Part shown: in pieces, positions 19,049 to 28,228 of the stretch
How positions within the stretch are numbered: the stretch's first letter is position 1
Layout of the letters: every line of letters starts with the position of its first letter
From: Saprospiraceae bacterium
GTDB lineage: Bacteria; Bacteroidota; Bacteroidia; Chitinophagales; Saprospiraceae
DNA length: 64,000 bases
Assembly: GCA_016715965.1 (NCBI GenBank)
Contig: JADJXG010000001.1
Location: 62,001 to 126,000, forward strand
Direction: 5' to 3'
Notes under the pieces: generated by a model
Seen by the model: the letters and a program-made list of their open reading frames with translations, nothing else
The model's database searches: none
Told to the model about the DNA's origin: nothing
Program-made: the position numbers and the translations under genes

Positions 19049-19678
19049 TTAAATAATCCGATAGATCTCCATGATGCTGTCAAGGATTTTTTCAAAATCA
19101 ATATGCAGGTCTACTAATTTACCAGTGTGTACATCAAACACCCAACCATGCACCATCAAGCCTCTTTCCTTAAACGCTTGTTGGACCGAGGCCAATTTGA
19201 GTACATTGGTGCATTGTTCCAATACATTGAGTTCAATCAGTCTATTGTATTTTTTCTGTTCATCAACGATCTGAGTAAGTTCTTCTCTATGAATTCTGAA
19301 GACGTCTCGGATATTTCTCAACCAGGGATTCAACAAACCAAGGTCTGCGGATTGCATGGCTGCTTTCACCCCTCCGCAACCGTAGTGTCCGCAAACGACC
19401 ACATGTTGAACCATTAAATGCCTCACTGCATAATTTATAACCGACTGAGCATTTAGATCTGTATTGACCACCATGTTTGCAATGTTGCGATGGACGAACA
19501 CCTCTCCGGGGCCAAGACCCATCAATTCTTCTGCGGAAACCCTGCTATCCGAACAACCAATGTACAAAATGCTCGGATTTTGTCCTTTACCCAGCTCCTC
19601 AAAATAGCTCGAACTGATCTTTAATTTGTCGGCAATCCAGTTTTCGTTGTTTTTAAATATTTTTTCGATCAACTCCAT
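19049..19678 (-). CDS. beta-class carbonic anhydrase
   Basis: Zinc enzyme converting CO2 and water to bicarbonate in the cytoplasm, 209 aa. The zinc ligands and dyad are visible: Cys42 and the Asp44/Arg46 pair in CSDSRV, then His98 and Cys101 in HYGCGG. These define the beta class (E. coli Can-like). The gene lies 46 nt behind the MoxR-like ATPase gene on the same strand, so it may be the last gene of that transcript or have its own promoter. No clear -7 box was found. Bicarbonate supply for anaplerotic carboxylases is the usual role. Confidence 0.93.
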   Translation of the reverse strand: MELIEKIFKNNENWIADKLKISSSYFEELGKGQNPSILYIGCSDSRVSAEELMGLGPGEVFVHRNIANMVVNTDLNAQSVINYAVRHLMVQHVVVCGHYGCGGVKAAMQSADLGLLNPWLRNIRDVFRIHREELTQIVDEQKKYNRLIELNVLEQCTNVLKLASVQQAFKERGLMVHGWVFDVHTGKLVDLHIDFEKILDSIMEIYRII

Positions 19679-19724
19679 ATTTTATATTTATCTGTTCTTA
19701 AAAAAGTAAAATATTTTTTGGATC

Positions 19725-21191
19725 CTAGTTTCTGGTTATGTCTTTTAAAGCAGAATACAATTGGTCCTGAAAGAGCAAATGTCCACCTTCCAGTTTGCGT
19801 TCGATCAATTGATATTCAGAAAGTGCATGCAGCAATAATTCTTTCAACAATAATTCCTGCTTTCCAGCTTTGGTGAACAAACCTTCAAATCCTTTCACTT
19901 TTTCCAGTGATTTCTTGTAATCCTGATCGGAGGTGTAGGGTTCCAATTCTACAGAACCACCATTCTCAAACCATTGGACGATGTCCTGATATTTCTTTTT
20001 GTGTTCATTGTTGGTCTTCCTTTTGAGCAGATCAATGTCTTTAAAAAACTGAGACGAAATATTCTTTATCGCTTCTCCAATCAGTTTGATGGCGACAAAC
20101 ACCGCACCTTCCTGTTCCCCTTCATAGACCAATTCTACCTTGCCAACAATCGCAGGAATGGCTGCATACAGATCGCTTATTCTTGCGGATCCAGACTTGG
20201 AACCATTTCTCAATAGTCTTTGCACTACAGCGCTGTGAATGCTTTCATACGCTGAAATCGGCAACCTGGCAGAAACTCCGCTTTTTTCATCTACATAATC
20301 ACTGGTTCGCGCTTCTACTGCAATCTGCTCGATCAAATCCTCTATAATCTCGGGTATTTCAACCTGAAAGGAGCTATCCTTCATTTTTACCTCCTGCCTG
20401 GTAATCATTTTGGCCGTTTGAATATTTTCAGGGTAATGGGTAAATATCTGACTTTGGATTCGATCCTTCAGTGGTGTGATAATGGCACCTCTGCTGGTGT
20501 AATCTTCAGGGTTGGCGGTAAAAACAAAATAAATATCAAACGGAAACCTGAATTTAAATCCCCTGATCTGGATATCGCCTTCCTGCAAAATATTAAACAA
20601 AGAAACCTGGATGCGTGGGGCCAAATCCGGCAATTCATTGATGACAAAGATGCCCCGGTGGGATCTTGGGATCAAGCCAAAATGCAAGGCTTCTTCTTCT
20701 CCATAACTTGCTTTCAGCCTCGAAGCTTTAATTGGGTCCAGGTCACCTATGAGATCCGATATACTGACATCAGGTGTGGCTAATTTTTCGGTATATCGAC
20801 TGCTGGAATGAATCCATTGGATAGGCGTTTCGTCCCCTTTTTCAGCGATCAAATCTCTTGCATATTTGGACAAGGGAAGAAAAGGGTCGTCGTTGATCTC
20901 TGAGCCTTCTACAATGGGCATCCATTCATCCAAAAGGCCGACCATCATTCTGGCCATACGGGTTTTTGCCTGACCTCGCAAACCCAAAAAATTGATGTGG
21001 TGTCCCGACAAAATAGCCCTTTCCATTTGAGGAATGACTGTATTCTCATAGCCGTAGATTCCGGAAAAAACCTCTTCCTTATTTTGAATTTTCTCAATCA
21101 GGTTTTTTCTCATTTCTTCCCGAATCCCCATGGGTCGGTAATCCGATTTTTTTAGCGCTCCAAGGGTCCTAATTTGCGTCCATTCCTTCAT
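19725..21191 (-). CDS. MoxR/BchI-like AAA+ ATPase
   Basis: AAA+ protein of the magnesium-chelatase/MoxR branch, 488 aa. The nucleotide-binding loop reads GLRGQAKT (residues 70-77), with Ala replacing the final Gly of the usual GxxxxGKT. Walker B reads GIFVINELP (near 179-185), with Asn before the catalytic Glu instead of Asp. A BchI-like insertion and sensor regions follow (VFTANPEDYTSRG is the sensor 1 area). It overlaps no neighbour but stops just before the VWA gene's partner region. It lies directly downstream of the VWA gene (gap 2 nt) on the same strand, so the two form an operon. MoxR-VWA pairs act as chaperones that remodel or insert metal into client proteins; the client here is unknown. 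Confidence 0.85.
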   Translation of the reverse strand: MKEWTQIRTLGALKKSDYRPMGIREEMRKNLIEKIQNKEEVFSGIYGYENTVIPQMERAILSGHHINFLGLRGQAKTRMARMMVGLLDEWMPIVEGSEINDDPFLPLSKYARDLIAEKGDETPIQWIHSSSRYTEKLATPDVSISDLIGDLDPIKASRLKASYGEEEALHFGLIPRSHRGIFVINELPDLAPRIQVSLFNILQEGDIQIRGFKFRFPFDIYFVFTANPEDYTSRGAIITPLKDRIQSQIFTHYPENIQTAKMITRQEVKMKDSSFQVEIPEIIEDLIEQIAVEARTSDYVDEKSGVSARLPISAYESIHSAVVQRLLRNGSKSGSARISDLYAAIPAIVGKVELVYEGEQEGAVFVAIKLIGEAIKNISSQFFKDIDLLKRKTNNEHKKKYQDIVQWFENGGSVELEPYTSDQDYKKSLEKVKGFEGLFTKAGKQELLLKELLLHALSEYQLIERKLEGGHLLFQDQLYSALKDITRN

Positions 21192-21193
21192 TC

Positions 21194-22285
21194 TTATTTT
21201 CTTTTACTTTTGCGATAATCTTCAAAAACGAAATCTCCCAATCCCTGAAGGCCAGAATAAAAGGCACTTCCCTGATTTGTCTTGGTAAACTCTCTGACAA
21301 ATTCCTGCAACCAATATTCTTGCGCCAACATAAAAGTGGTGATCTTGATGCCTAGCTTTCTGCATCTGAGTGCCAGGTCAATGGTTCTGCCAATAATTTT
21401 TGGATCCGGTTCGCCGCTGTTCATGTAGTATTTGCCATCCGGCAATTTCAAACAGGTTGGCTTGCCATCCGTAATCATAAATATCTGTTTATTGACCGAC
21501 TTTCTTTTTCTCAATAGCTCAATGGCAAGCTCAAGGCCAGCCACCGTATTGGTATGATAGGGCCCTACCGACAAATAGGGTAATTCTGAAAGTTCAACCT
21601 GCCAGGCGTCATTCCCAAATACCACTACATCCAGGGTGTCTTTTGGAAAATACCTTGAAATCCACTCTCCCAAAGCCATGGCTACTTTTTTAGCCGGCGT
21701 GATCCGGTCTTCACCATATAGTATCATTGAGTGAGAAATGTCAATCATCAAAACGGTCGATAGTCGGGTGTGATGGTCTGATTCAAACACTTCCAGATCT
21801 TCTTCGCTTAACTCTCCCGTCGCGGAGCCCATCCTTCTTTGTGCATTGATTATACTGGAATGAAAATCAATCTTGTCCAATGCATCACCAAATTCATAAG
21901 CTCGTTTGTCCTCATTTATTTCCTCAGCTTGACCTTTGAAGTGGCTGCGGTGATTGCCGCGAACGTTTCTCTTCAGATGGCCAAACACCTGCTCCAGGGA
22001 TCTCTGTCGGATCAATTGCTCCGCTTTGATTCCAAGCACCAATGCATTTTGATCTTTTGCGGGAACCAGCAACATCAGTTTTTCCAAATCTCTTTTAAAA
22101 TCTTCCAGAGAATAATCCTTGGTGGTAATCCGGTGTTCACGGTCAATCTGCTCCAACCAATCGAATGCTTCTTCCACATCTCCCGAAGTATGAACCAAGA
22201 TCTCTAAAAATATTTCGAGTAGCTTCTCAAAGACCGATCGAAGGTCCTTATCCTTGTTGAATGCTGAAAAAATCACTCCTGGCAT
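21194..22285 (-). CDS. VWA-domain protein, partner of the MoxR-like ATPase
   Basis: A cytoplasmic protein of 363 aa with no signal peptide. The N-terminal half is helical and charged. The C-terminal half is a von Willebrand factor A domain with an intact MIDAS metal site: DISHS at about 182-186 and the later TDGKP segment. Such proteins bind clients through the metal and work with the MoxR-type ATPase encoded 2 nt downstream (19725-21191). The gene order VWA then ATPase, the tiny gap and the shared strand support one transcript. This resembles the CoxE/YehP or BchD arrangement, but I cannot assign it to a named subgroup. Confidence 0.82.
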   Translation of the reverse strand: MPGVIFSAFNKDKDLRSVFEKLLEIFLEILVHTSGDVEEAFDWLEQIDREHRITTKDYSLEDFKRDLEKLMLLVPAKDQNALVLGIKAEQLIRQRSLEQVFGHLKRNVRGNHRSHFKGQAEEINEDKRAYEFGDALDKIDFHSSIINAQRRMGSATGELSEEDLEVFESDHHTRLSTVLMIDISHSMILYGEDRITPAKKVAMALGEWISRYFPKDTLDVVVFGNDAWQVELSELPYLSVGPYHTNTVAGLELAIELLRKRKSVNKQIFMITDGKPTCLKLPDGKYYMNSGEPDPKIIGRTIDLALRCRKLGIKITTFMLAQEYWLQEFVREFTKTNQGSAFYSGLQGLGDFVFEDYRKSKRK

Positions 22286-22474
22286 GGTTTTATAAAACTA
22301 CAACTTGTGTTAAAAGTTTATTAAATACGGTATTTAAGCATTTCGATGGATATTACAATTGATCCCACAATGTTATAAATTGATCCAAATAATTTAACAT
22401 TTGGTCGAGAACTCTGAAACGTATCACAACATCCACCCATCTTTACTGTATCAATTAATAAAAAATCAAAGAAA

Positions 22475-22819
22475 ATGAAATCAATACTTATCCTCTTTAT
22501 GATCCTTGGAAACGCAATCCTGGGATATTCAAGCGACAAATCCGATTCTACCAAAATGATCAAATTTGTGGTGTACGATCAGGAAAAACACAGCTTCATC
22601 AATGCCGCTGAAATCGAGCTCATCGTCAATGAGCAGAAACTCACCAACATGACAGATGAATACGGCTATGCTTATTTTTTGGTACCTAAAGCAGATTTGG
22701 CCAGTCTTAAAGTACAAATGGTCGGATACAAAGATTTTGCCGTCAATATTGAGCTGGTGGACAAAGCCGTTTGCTTTATAGGTTTGAGTAAAAACCGTAC
22801 AGAATATTATATCCTATAA
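22475..22819 (+). CDS. small exported protein of unknown function
   Basis: A 114-aa protein with a probable signal peptide (MKSILILFMILGNAILGYSS). The remainder looks like a single small beta-sandwich of the carboxypeptidase-regulatory-like type: FVVYDQEKHSFINAAEIEL, then a turn TDEYGYAYF, then VQMVGYKDF. Domains of this type often occur at the N-terminus of TonB-dependent receptors, but here it stands alone. It is convergent with the acetyltransferase gene (12 nt gap). I do not recognise the gene; secreted or periplasmic location is the most that can be said. Confidence 0.6.
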   Translation: MKSILILFMILGNAILGYSSDKSDSTKMIKFVVYDQEKHSFINAAEIELIVNEQKLTNMTDEYGYAYFLVPKADLASLKVQMVGYKDFAVNIELVDKAVCFIGLSKNRTEYYIL

Positions 22820-22831
22820 AGTTTTTAGTTT

Positions 22832-23422
22832 TCAAACACCGGGAAGTGTTTTAATCAGTCTTGCGGGAACGCCTACAATTAAACTGTTGTCCGGAAAGCT
22901 TTTGGTCACTACGCTTCCTGCCCCTACGACGCAGGCTTTGCCGAGTTTCACACCGTGTAAAATAACAACATGGGCTCCCAAAAAACTACCTTCCCCGATA
23001 TGAATGGATGCAGTTTGACGAGAATAAGTTTTTGATCTGGGAACCGTTCCCAAATCAATGTGTGTCATCAACATGGAGTGCGCTCCGATCCCCACCCTAT
23101 CTTCTAAAAAAATGCGGTTTGTCAAATCAAAAAAAGCGCCGGCACCAATCACACAATGATGCCCAATGTGGAGCCTCGAAAGATCTCCTGTGGATTGTTC
23201 ATCTTCATAAACATTGTCCAGATGAATCGCTCCCTTAAAGTGTACCATATTTCCACAAAATCCACCAAACGATCTGATTAAAAATGGGATTTGCCATTTA
23301 AAGCAATTTCTGAAAGTACCTGATATTACCTCCTTTCCAAAGAGTGTTATCTTGATTCTGATAATCCATAAATGAACGGCAGAATAGATCGTTTTTGCAA
23401 GTAGTTTGGCGTGCTCTTTCAT
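22832..23422 (-). CDS. left-handed beta-helix acyltransferase (LbH/WcaF-like)
   Basis: Probable O-acetyltransferase of the hexapeptide-repeat family, 196 aa, that would acetylate a sugar or polysaccharide precursor using acetyl-CoA. The hexapeptide pattern is visible in the second half (IGAGAFFDLTNRIFLEDRVG and later IHIGEGSFLGAHVVILHG, VVGAGSVVTKSF), with a likely catalytic His near HSMLMTH. The N-terminal 60 residues are basic and hydrophobic and may contact the membrane. The gene sits 17 nt after the end of the (p)ppGpp synthetase gene on the same strand, so they may share an mRNA. Substrate unknown. Confidence 0.8.
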   Translation of the reverse strand: MKEHAKLLAKTIYSAVHLWIIRIKITLFGKEVISGTFRNCFKWQIPFLIRSFGGFCGNMVHFKGAIHLDNVYEDEQSTGDLSRLHIGHHCVIGAGAFFDLTNRIFLEDRVGIGAHSMLMTHIDLGTVPRSKTYSRQTASIHIGEGSFLGAHVVILHGVKLGKACVVGAGSVVTKSFPDNSLIVGVPARLIKTLPGV

Positions 23423-23439
23423 ATTTTTCCGGCACCCCG

Positions 23440-25686
23440 TTAAACATCATCTCTGGTCACCCTGGTGACTCCGCTGAGTTTTGACAACGATTGGATCACC
23501 CTGTTGACCTGATCCTTGTTTTGAACCAATATTCCAAGTTTTCCTTCGAATGTCCCTTCATTCCCCTGGATGCTAAAAGACTTGATGTTGACCCCGAGCC
23601 CTGAAGAAATCAAGTGTGACAATCTTTCAATGACTCCAGGCCCTTCATCAATACCTTCTATAAAGAGCTGTACCACATAATTGCTACCCGTCAATTTTGT
23701 CCATTCTGCTTTAAGGATCCTATACCCATAATTGGCCATTAGATGCTCTGCATTGGGACAATTGACCCTGTGTATTTTCATACCTGCATTGGAGGTAATA
23801 TAGGCAAATACATCATCGTCCTGTACAGGATTACAACAAGAGGCCAGACTGTATTGAAATTTGTCTGCAGGCTCTCCGTTGATTAACAACCTACCTGGCA
23901 GCAATACCGGGGCCTTGTCAGCCGGTGCCGATTTTCCTTCCTGAGCATCGGATCTTTCCTCTGTTCTGGTCGGCACCAGTTTAGACCCTTCCAGTTCAAA
24001 CTGCCGGATGATTTCGGTCCAGGACAAATGTCCTCCTGCCAGGGCTACAAATAATTCCAGCTTATTTTTAAAACCGAGTGTCTTCAAGATGATCTCCAGA
24101 TTGTCATCCAGGTTAATTTTGAGACCTTTGAATTTTCTTTCCAGTATTTCTCTTCCATCCTCTGCCTGCATTTTATAATCTTCCTTAAGGGAGGATCTGA
24201 TTTTTGATTTGGCCTTGCCGGTGGTCACAATTTGAAGCCAATCTTCAGTAGGCTTTTGTTTGGGGTTTGTAATCACAGTAACCTGATCGCCACTTTGAAG
24301 CAAATAACCCAATGGCACCAATTTATTGTTGATTTTACAAGCGCTGGCCCGGCTCCCTACATCTGAGTGTATGCTAAATGCAAAATCAAGTGCGGTCGCT
24401 CCTTTGGGCAATACCTTCATTTCACCTTTTGGGGTGTACACATATACTTCCTCTCCATACAAATTGGATTTAAAATCGCTGAGGAATTCAATGGCATCGT
24501 TGTGTGGTGTCTCCAGCATGTCTTTGATGCTGTCAAACCAATGGTCATAAATACCGTGAATATTGGCAATGCCTTTGTATTTCCAATGCGAGGCATATCC
24601 CTTTTCAGCAATATCGTCCATTCGCTCACTGCGAATCTGAATTTCGACATATCTGCCATCCGAACCTATGACGGTGGTGTGCAATGATTCATAACCATTG
24701 GATTTTGGCGTGGTAATCCAATCCCTGAGCCTTTCCGGTATGGGTTTGTGGACATCGGTAACAATGGAATAAATTTGCCAGCAGCTTGATTTTTCCAATT
24801 CCTTTGGCACATTGATGACAATCCGAACGGCCAGCAAATCAAATATTTCATCAAAATTAACCTTCTTTGTTTTGATCTTGTTGGCAATCGAAGAAATCGC
24901 TTTTGGCCTGCCAAATATGCGATAAGGGATTCCCAATTGACTCAATTTTGCCTTCAATGGTTTGATAAACTCGCTGATGTATTTATTGCGTTCCTTTTGC
25001 GTCTCGCTCAACTTCTTGATGATCTCCCGATACAGATCTGGTTCAGTAATTTTGGTACAGATGTCCAGGTATTCAGACTTCAAATTGTATAGGCCGAGAC
25101 GATGGGCCAAAGGGGCATAAATATAAGAGGTTTCAGCTGCGATTTTAAGTTGCTTGTGTTTGGGCATTCCATCGATCGTCCTGAGGTTGTGCAGGCGATC
25201 TGCCATTTTGATTAAAACGACCCTTACATCATCTACCAAAGTACTTAGAACCTTCTTAAAATTTTCAGCCTGAGGAGACTCAACATTGTAGAGTCCGTCC
25301 AATTTGGTAAGCCCGTCAACAATTTTCGAAATTCTGGGGCCAAACTTCTGCTGAACCATTTCAATGGTTGCGGGTGTGTCTTCCACCACATCATGCAGAA
25401 TGGCTGAAATCACAGACTTGTAGCCCAGTCCCATTTCTTCAAAACAGATTCGGGCCACTTCCAAAGGATGCGTTATGTAGGGTTCTCCGGATTTCCTTCT
25501 TTGATTGGCGTGAAAGGCAAGGGCAAATTCAAAAGCCAATCTGATCTCTTTTTTCTCATCGACATGAAGAACAGCTTTGTGCAAGCACCTCAGCAAACGC
25601 CGATAGGCACTCCTTATCAGAGCCATGTCTTCGGCCGGCCATGGAAATACCTGAGGGAGAATAAAAGCGCTCATCATGGAATTCAT
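23440..25686 (-). CDS. rel: bifunctional (p)ppGpp synthetase/hydrolase (Rel/SpoT)
   Basis: Stringent-response enzyme of 748 aa. Domains in order: HD hydrolase (ITHPLEVAR with His73, ILHDVVEDT with His98-Asp99, so hydrolysis should be active), synthetase (RPKAISSIANKI, then DLLAVRIVI and the YESLHTTV area), TGS (VYVYTPKGE), a zinc-finger/RIS region (ASCCNPVQDDD and HRVNCPNA) and a C-terminal ACT domain. Both catalytic halves look intact. The first ATG (25686) lies within a few bases of the expected transcription start, so translation may begin at the MM pair at 25677; the enzyme core is unaffected. This is the single long RSH typical of Bacteroidota. Confidence 0.95.
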   Translation of the reverse strand: MNSMMSAFILPQVFPWPAEDMALIRSAYRRLLRCLHKAVLHVDEKKEIRLAFEFALAFHANQRRKSGEPYITHPLEVARICFEEMGLGYKSVISAILHDVVEDTPATIEMVQQKFGPRISKIVDGLTKLDGLYNVESPQAENFKKVLSTLVDDVRVVLIKMADRLHNLRTIDGMPKHKQLKIAAETSYIYAPLAHRLGLYNLKSEYLDICTKITEPDLYREIIKKLSETQKERNKYISEFIKPLKAKLSQLGIPYRIFGRPKAISSIANKIKTKKVNFDEIFDLLAVRIVINVPKELEKSSCWQIYSIVTDVHKPIPERLRDWITTPKSNGYESLHTTVIGSDGRYVEIQIRSERMDDIAEKGYASHWKYKGIANIHGIYDHWFDSIKDMLETPHNDAIEFLSDFKSNLYGEEVYVYTPKGEMKVLPKGATALDFAFSIHSDVGSRASACKINNKLVPLGYLLQSGDQVTVITNPKQKPTEDWLQIVTTGKAKSKIRSSLKEDYKMQAEDGREILERKFKGLKINLDDNLEIILKTLGFKNKLELFVALAGGHLSWTEIIRQFELEGSKLVPTRTEERSDAQEGKSAPADKAPVLLPGRLLINGEPADKFQYSLASCCNPVQDDDVFAYITSNAGMKIHRVNCPNAEHLMANYGYRILKAEWTKLTGSNYVVQLFIEGIDEGPGVIERLSHLISSGLGVNIKSFSIQGNEGTFEGKLGILVQNKDQVNRVIQSLSKLSGVTRVTRDDV

Positions 25687-25690
25687 TTAA

Positions 25691-25721
25691 CAAACATACA
25701 AATTTGATTCCAGGTTTCAAA
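25691..25721 (-). promoter_or_regulatory. rel promoter, consensus Bacteroidota type
   Basis: Minus strand: TTTG (25718-25721), exactly 19 bp, TATGTTTG (25691-25698). This is the best promoter match in the window. Transcription should start at or next to the first rel ATG, implying an almost leaderless mRNA or use of the ATG at 25677. Confidence 0.65.
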
Positions 25722-25889
25722 AAAAGATTCTTTACCCCCTTTGCACCATAAGATGATTAAACAATAAATTAACATAAATGATAATATATATTATATTTAT
25801 TTACAATACAATAATTTAAAATATAAAATTTTCTTGGATGTTCTTCCAATAATCCAGCCAATATTAGCAACCATTTCTAGAGAAGACAT

Positions 25890-25897
25890 TAACTTTG
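25890..25897 (+). promoter_or_regulatory. tRNA-Leu -7 box
   Basis: TAACTTTG matches TAnnTTTG and ends 11 nt before the tRNA 5' end, the right distance for a tRNA promoter. Confidence 0.55.
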
Positions 25898-25908
25898 CGC
25901 TCCTTATT

Positions 25909-25990
25909 GCGGATGTGGTGAAATTGGCAGACACGCTAGACTTAGGATCTAGTGCCGAAAGGTGTGTGGGTTCGACCCCCTCCATCCGCA
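25909..25990 (+). tRNA. tRNA-Leu (anticodon UAG)
   Basis: An 82-nt class II tRNA. The acceptor arm GCGGATG pairs with CATCCGC (25983-25989), with discriminator A at 25990. The D-arm region reads TGGTGAAATTGGCAGAC. The anticodon stem CTAGA/TCTAG encloses loop CTTAGGA with anticodon TAG (decodes CUA/CUN). A long variable arm follows (GTGCCGAAAGGTGT), and the T-loop is GGTTCGACCCC. The 3' CCA is not encoded. Confidence 0.95.
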
Positions 25991-26054
25991 CTTATTGAAT
26001 TCGCTGTGTGAACCTTTTGTCCGGTTTTCTTATTTTCTAATATCTAAAATCCTT

Positions 26055-27494
26055 ATGCACATTAATTTTAGCCCTTTGGGCAATAATCATGGTATCCTCA
26101 GTATTCAACTGGAGGAAATGGATCTTGCTCCGGCAGTCAAAGAACGCCTGAAGACCGTCCGCAAAACAGCACATTTGAAAGGATTTAGACAGGGCACCGT
26201 GCCAGAATCAGTGATTCAGAAAATGTATGGCCAGGCCATCAAAGACGAAGTGGTTCAAAAAATGCTCAACGATCAAATTCAAAAATACCAGGAAGATCAC
26301 AAACGCAGATTTATTGGAGATCTGCTTCCTGCTTCTGAAAATCTGGAACAAGATTTAAAAAACAATTTGTATCAATTTGAGGTGGGTTTAAGCCCCGAAT
26401 TTGACCTGTCCGCCAGTTTGTCCGCCACTGTAGTTCCGGATTATCAAATCTCCATACCTGACTCCTTGGTTGAAGAAGAGTTGGAGCAAATGAAAGAGCG
26501 TTACGGACCGCAAGAATCCATTTTGACAGACCAGGTTCAGGAAAAAGACCTGGTGACTATAAAAGCCACACAAACGGCTGATCCCAACACAACACCGGAA
26601 GAATTCCAAACTGTTTTTGATGTGTTGCTCGATGAAAATTGCCATCCTTCTCTGCTTACAAAATTGCTTGGACAATCCAATGGCTTTGCATTTGTGCACT
26701 CCATCCAAGAAGTGGAAAACAATCTCGACGAACAAGCCATCCGAAAATACCTGCTAAAGCTTCCTTCAGACGACCAAAGGGTTTTTGCGCATGAGTTCAA
26801 AATGGAACTGATTGACATCAAAAGAAAAAAACGGGCAGAACTGAATGAAGAGTTTTTCAAAACCCTGTATGGCCCAGATGCCAATTATGAATCAGAGGAA
26901 GATTTCAGGACCAAGGTAAGAGAAGAAATCAAACAATACTACGCCAGGGAATGTGACAAAATACTCGAAATCAAGTTGACCAAAGAATTATTTTCAAAAC
27001 TCAATCCTGAATATCCGGATGCTTTTTTGAAAAAATGGCTGAAGTCAGAATTCAAAGAATGGTCAGAAAAAAAAGAGAATGTTTTTGACCACGATCTCTA
27101 CCATTTTAAAGAGGGTTTGACCTGGCAAATGATTCGGGAAAAAGTCGCTGCAGAACAAAATTTTCAGGTCACAGAACAGGATGTTTACCTGAGCTGGATC
27201 AATGATTTCAGATCTCAATACCCTGCTTTTAATTTGCCAGTGGAGCAATGGATATCCATGGCAGAGCGGGCACTAAAAGACAAAGAAAAATTCAGATCGG
27301 CTTATATGAATTTGATTGATCAGCGCTGTTTTGAATGGTTGAAATCACAAATCGCAAAAGAAACCAAAGAAATTAATCTGGAGGAATTCAAAGAAATCGT
27401 GAAACAACTCAACAGCCATGCCGACCATTTTCATGAAGAAGATCATCACGAACACACGCAGGACCAAATTGCAGCGGAAAACAAATCGGCCTGA
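26055..27494 (+). CDS. tig: trigger factor
   Basis: Ribosome-associated chaperone and peptidyl-prolyl isomerase-like protein that shields nascent chains. The ribosome-binding signature appears as KGFRQGTVP (usually GFRxGxxP), near residue 37. The PPIase-like middle domain and the helical C-terminal arms follow. The frame is open upstream into the tRNA gene; the ATG at 26055 (MHINFSPL) is the first sensible start. The C-terminus carries a His- and acid-rich tail (HADHFHEEDHHEHTQ) that could bind metal ions. Length 479 aa is normal for the phylum. The order tig-clpP-clpX is conserved across bacteria and couples folding with degradation. Confidence 0.92.
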   Translation: MHINFSPLGNNHGILSIQLEEMDLAPAVKERLKTVRKTAHLKGFRQGTVPESVIQKMYGQAIKDEVVQKMLNDQIQKYQEDHKRRFIGDLLPASENLEQDLKNNLYQFEVGLSPEFDLSASLSATVVPDYQISIPDSLVEEELEQMKERYGPQESILTDQVQEKDLVTIKATQTADPNTTPEEFQTVFDVLLDENCHPSLLTKLLGQSNGFAFVHSIQEVENNLDEQAIRKYLLKLPSDDQRVFAHEFKMELIDIKRKKRAELNEEFFKTLYGPDANYESEEDFRTKVREEIKQYYARECDKILEIKLTKELFSKLNPEYPDAFLKKWLKSEFKEWSEKKENVFDHDLYHFKEGLTWQMIREKVAAEQNFQVTEQDVYLSWINDFRSQYPAFNLPVEQWISMAERALKDKEKFRSAYMNLIDQRCFEWLKSQIAKETKEINLEEFKEIVKQLNSHADHFHEEDHHEHTQDQIAAENKSA

Positions 27495-27537
27495 TGTTTT
27501 TTAGATTATACAGCTTGATTAAAATAAAAAAATAAAT

Positions 27538-28227
27538 ATGTTTTCTAAGGACGAGTTTAAGAAATATGCGGTCAAACACCGTGGTATGTCGAGCATGCAT
27601 CTTGAAAAATACATGTCAGAAACTGCACCGGACATCAATGCCTTCACTCCTACGGTCATTGAAGAAAGACAGATGAACATTGTCGGAATGGATGTCTTTT
27701 CCAGACTGATGATGGATCGCATTATCTTCATGGGGGTGCCCGTGAATGATTATGTGGCCAATGTCATTCAGGCCCAATTGTTGTTTTTGGATTCAGTGGA
27801 TGCCAGACGAGACATTCAGATGTACATCAACAGTCCGGGGGGATCCGTGATCGATGGCCTTGGCATTTATGACACCATGCAATATGTCAATCCTGACGTA
27901 GCCACCATTTGCACCGGGCTTGCAGCCTCCATGGGTGCCGTATTGTTGTGCGCCGGCGTCAAAGGAAAGAGAACCTGTCTCAGACACAGTAAAGTAATGA
28001 TCCATCAACCTTCCGGTGGAATGCAAGGTCAATTTAAAGACATGGAAATCTCGTACAACCTGATTAAAACCATGAAATCCGAACTGTATGAAATCATGGC
28101 CCTGCACACGGGTCAGACCAAAGAAAAAATTGAAGATGATTGCGACAGGGACAATTGGATGTCAGCAGAAGAAGCAAAAAACTACGGTTTGGTAGATGAA
28201 GTATTAGTGCGTACCAAGACTAAATAA
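27538..28227 (+). CDS. clpP: ATP-dependent Clp protease proteolytic subunit
   Basis: Serine peptidase forming the 14-subunit degradation chamber. The catalytic triad can be placed: Ser131 in GLAASMGA, His156 in MIHQPSGG, and an Asp in the DCDRDNWMS segment near 205. The N-terminus is about 30 residues longer than the mature E. coli protein and may be processed. It lies 43 nt after trigger factor and 1 nt before clpX, so the three form an operon. Confidence 0.96.
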   Translation: MFSKDEFKKYAVKHRGMSSMHLEKYMSETAPDINAFTPTVIEERQMNIVGMDVFSRLMMDRIIFMGVPVNDYVANVIQAQLLFLDSVDARRDIQMYINSPGGSVIDGLGIYDTMQYVNPDVATICTGLAASMGAVLLCAGVKGKRTCLRHSKVMIHQPSGGMQGQFKDMEISYNLIKTMKSELYEIMALHTGQTKEKIEDDCDRDNWMSAEEAKNYGLVDEVLVRTKTK

Positions 28228-28228
28228 A

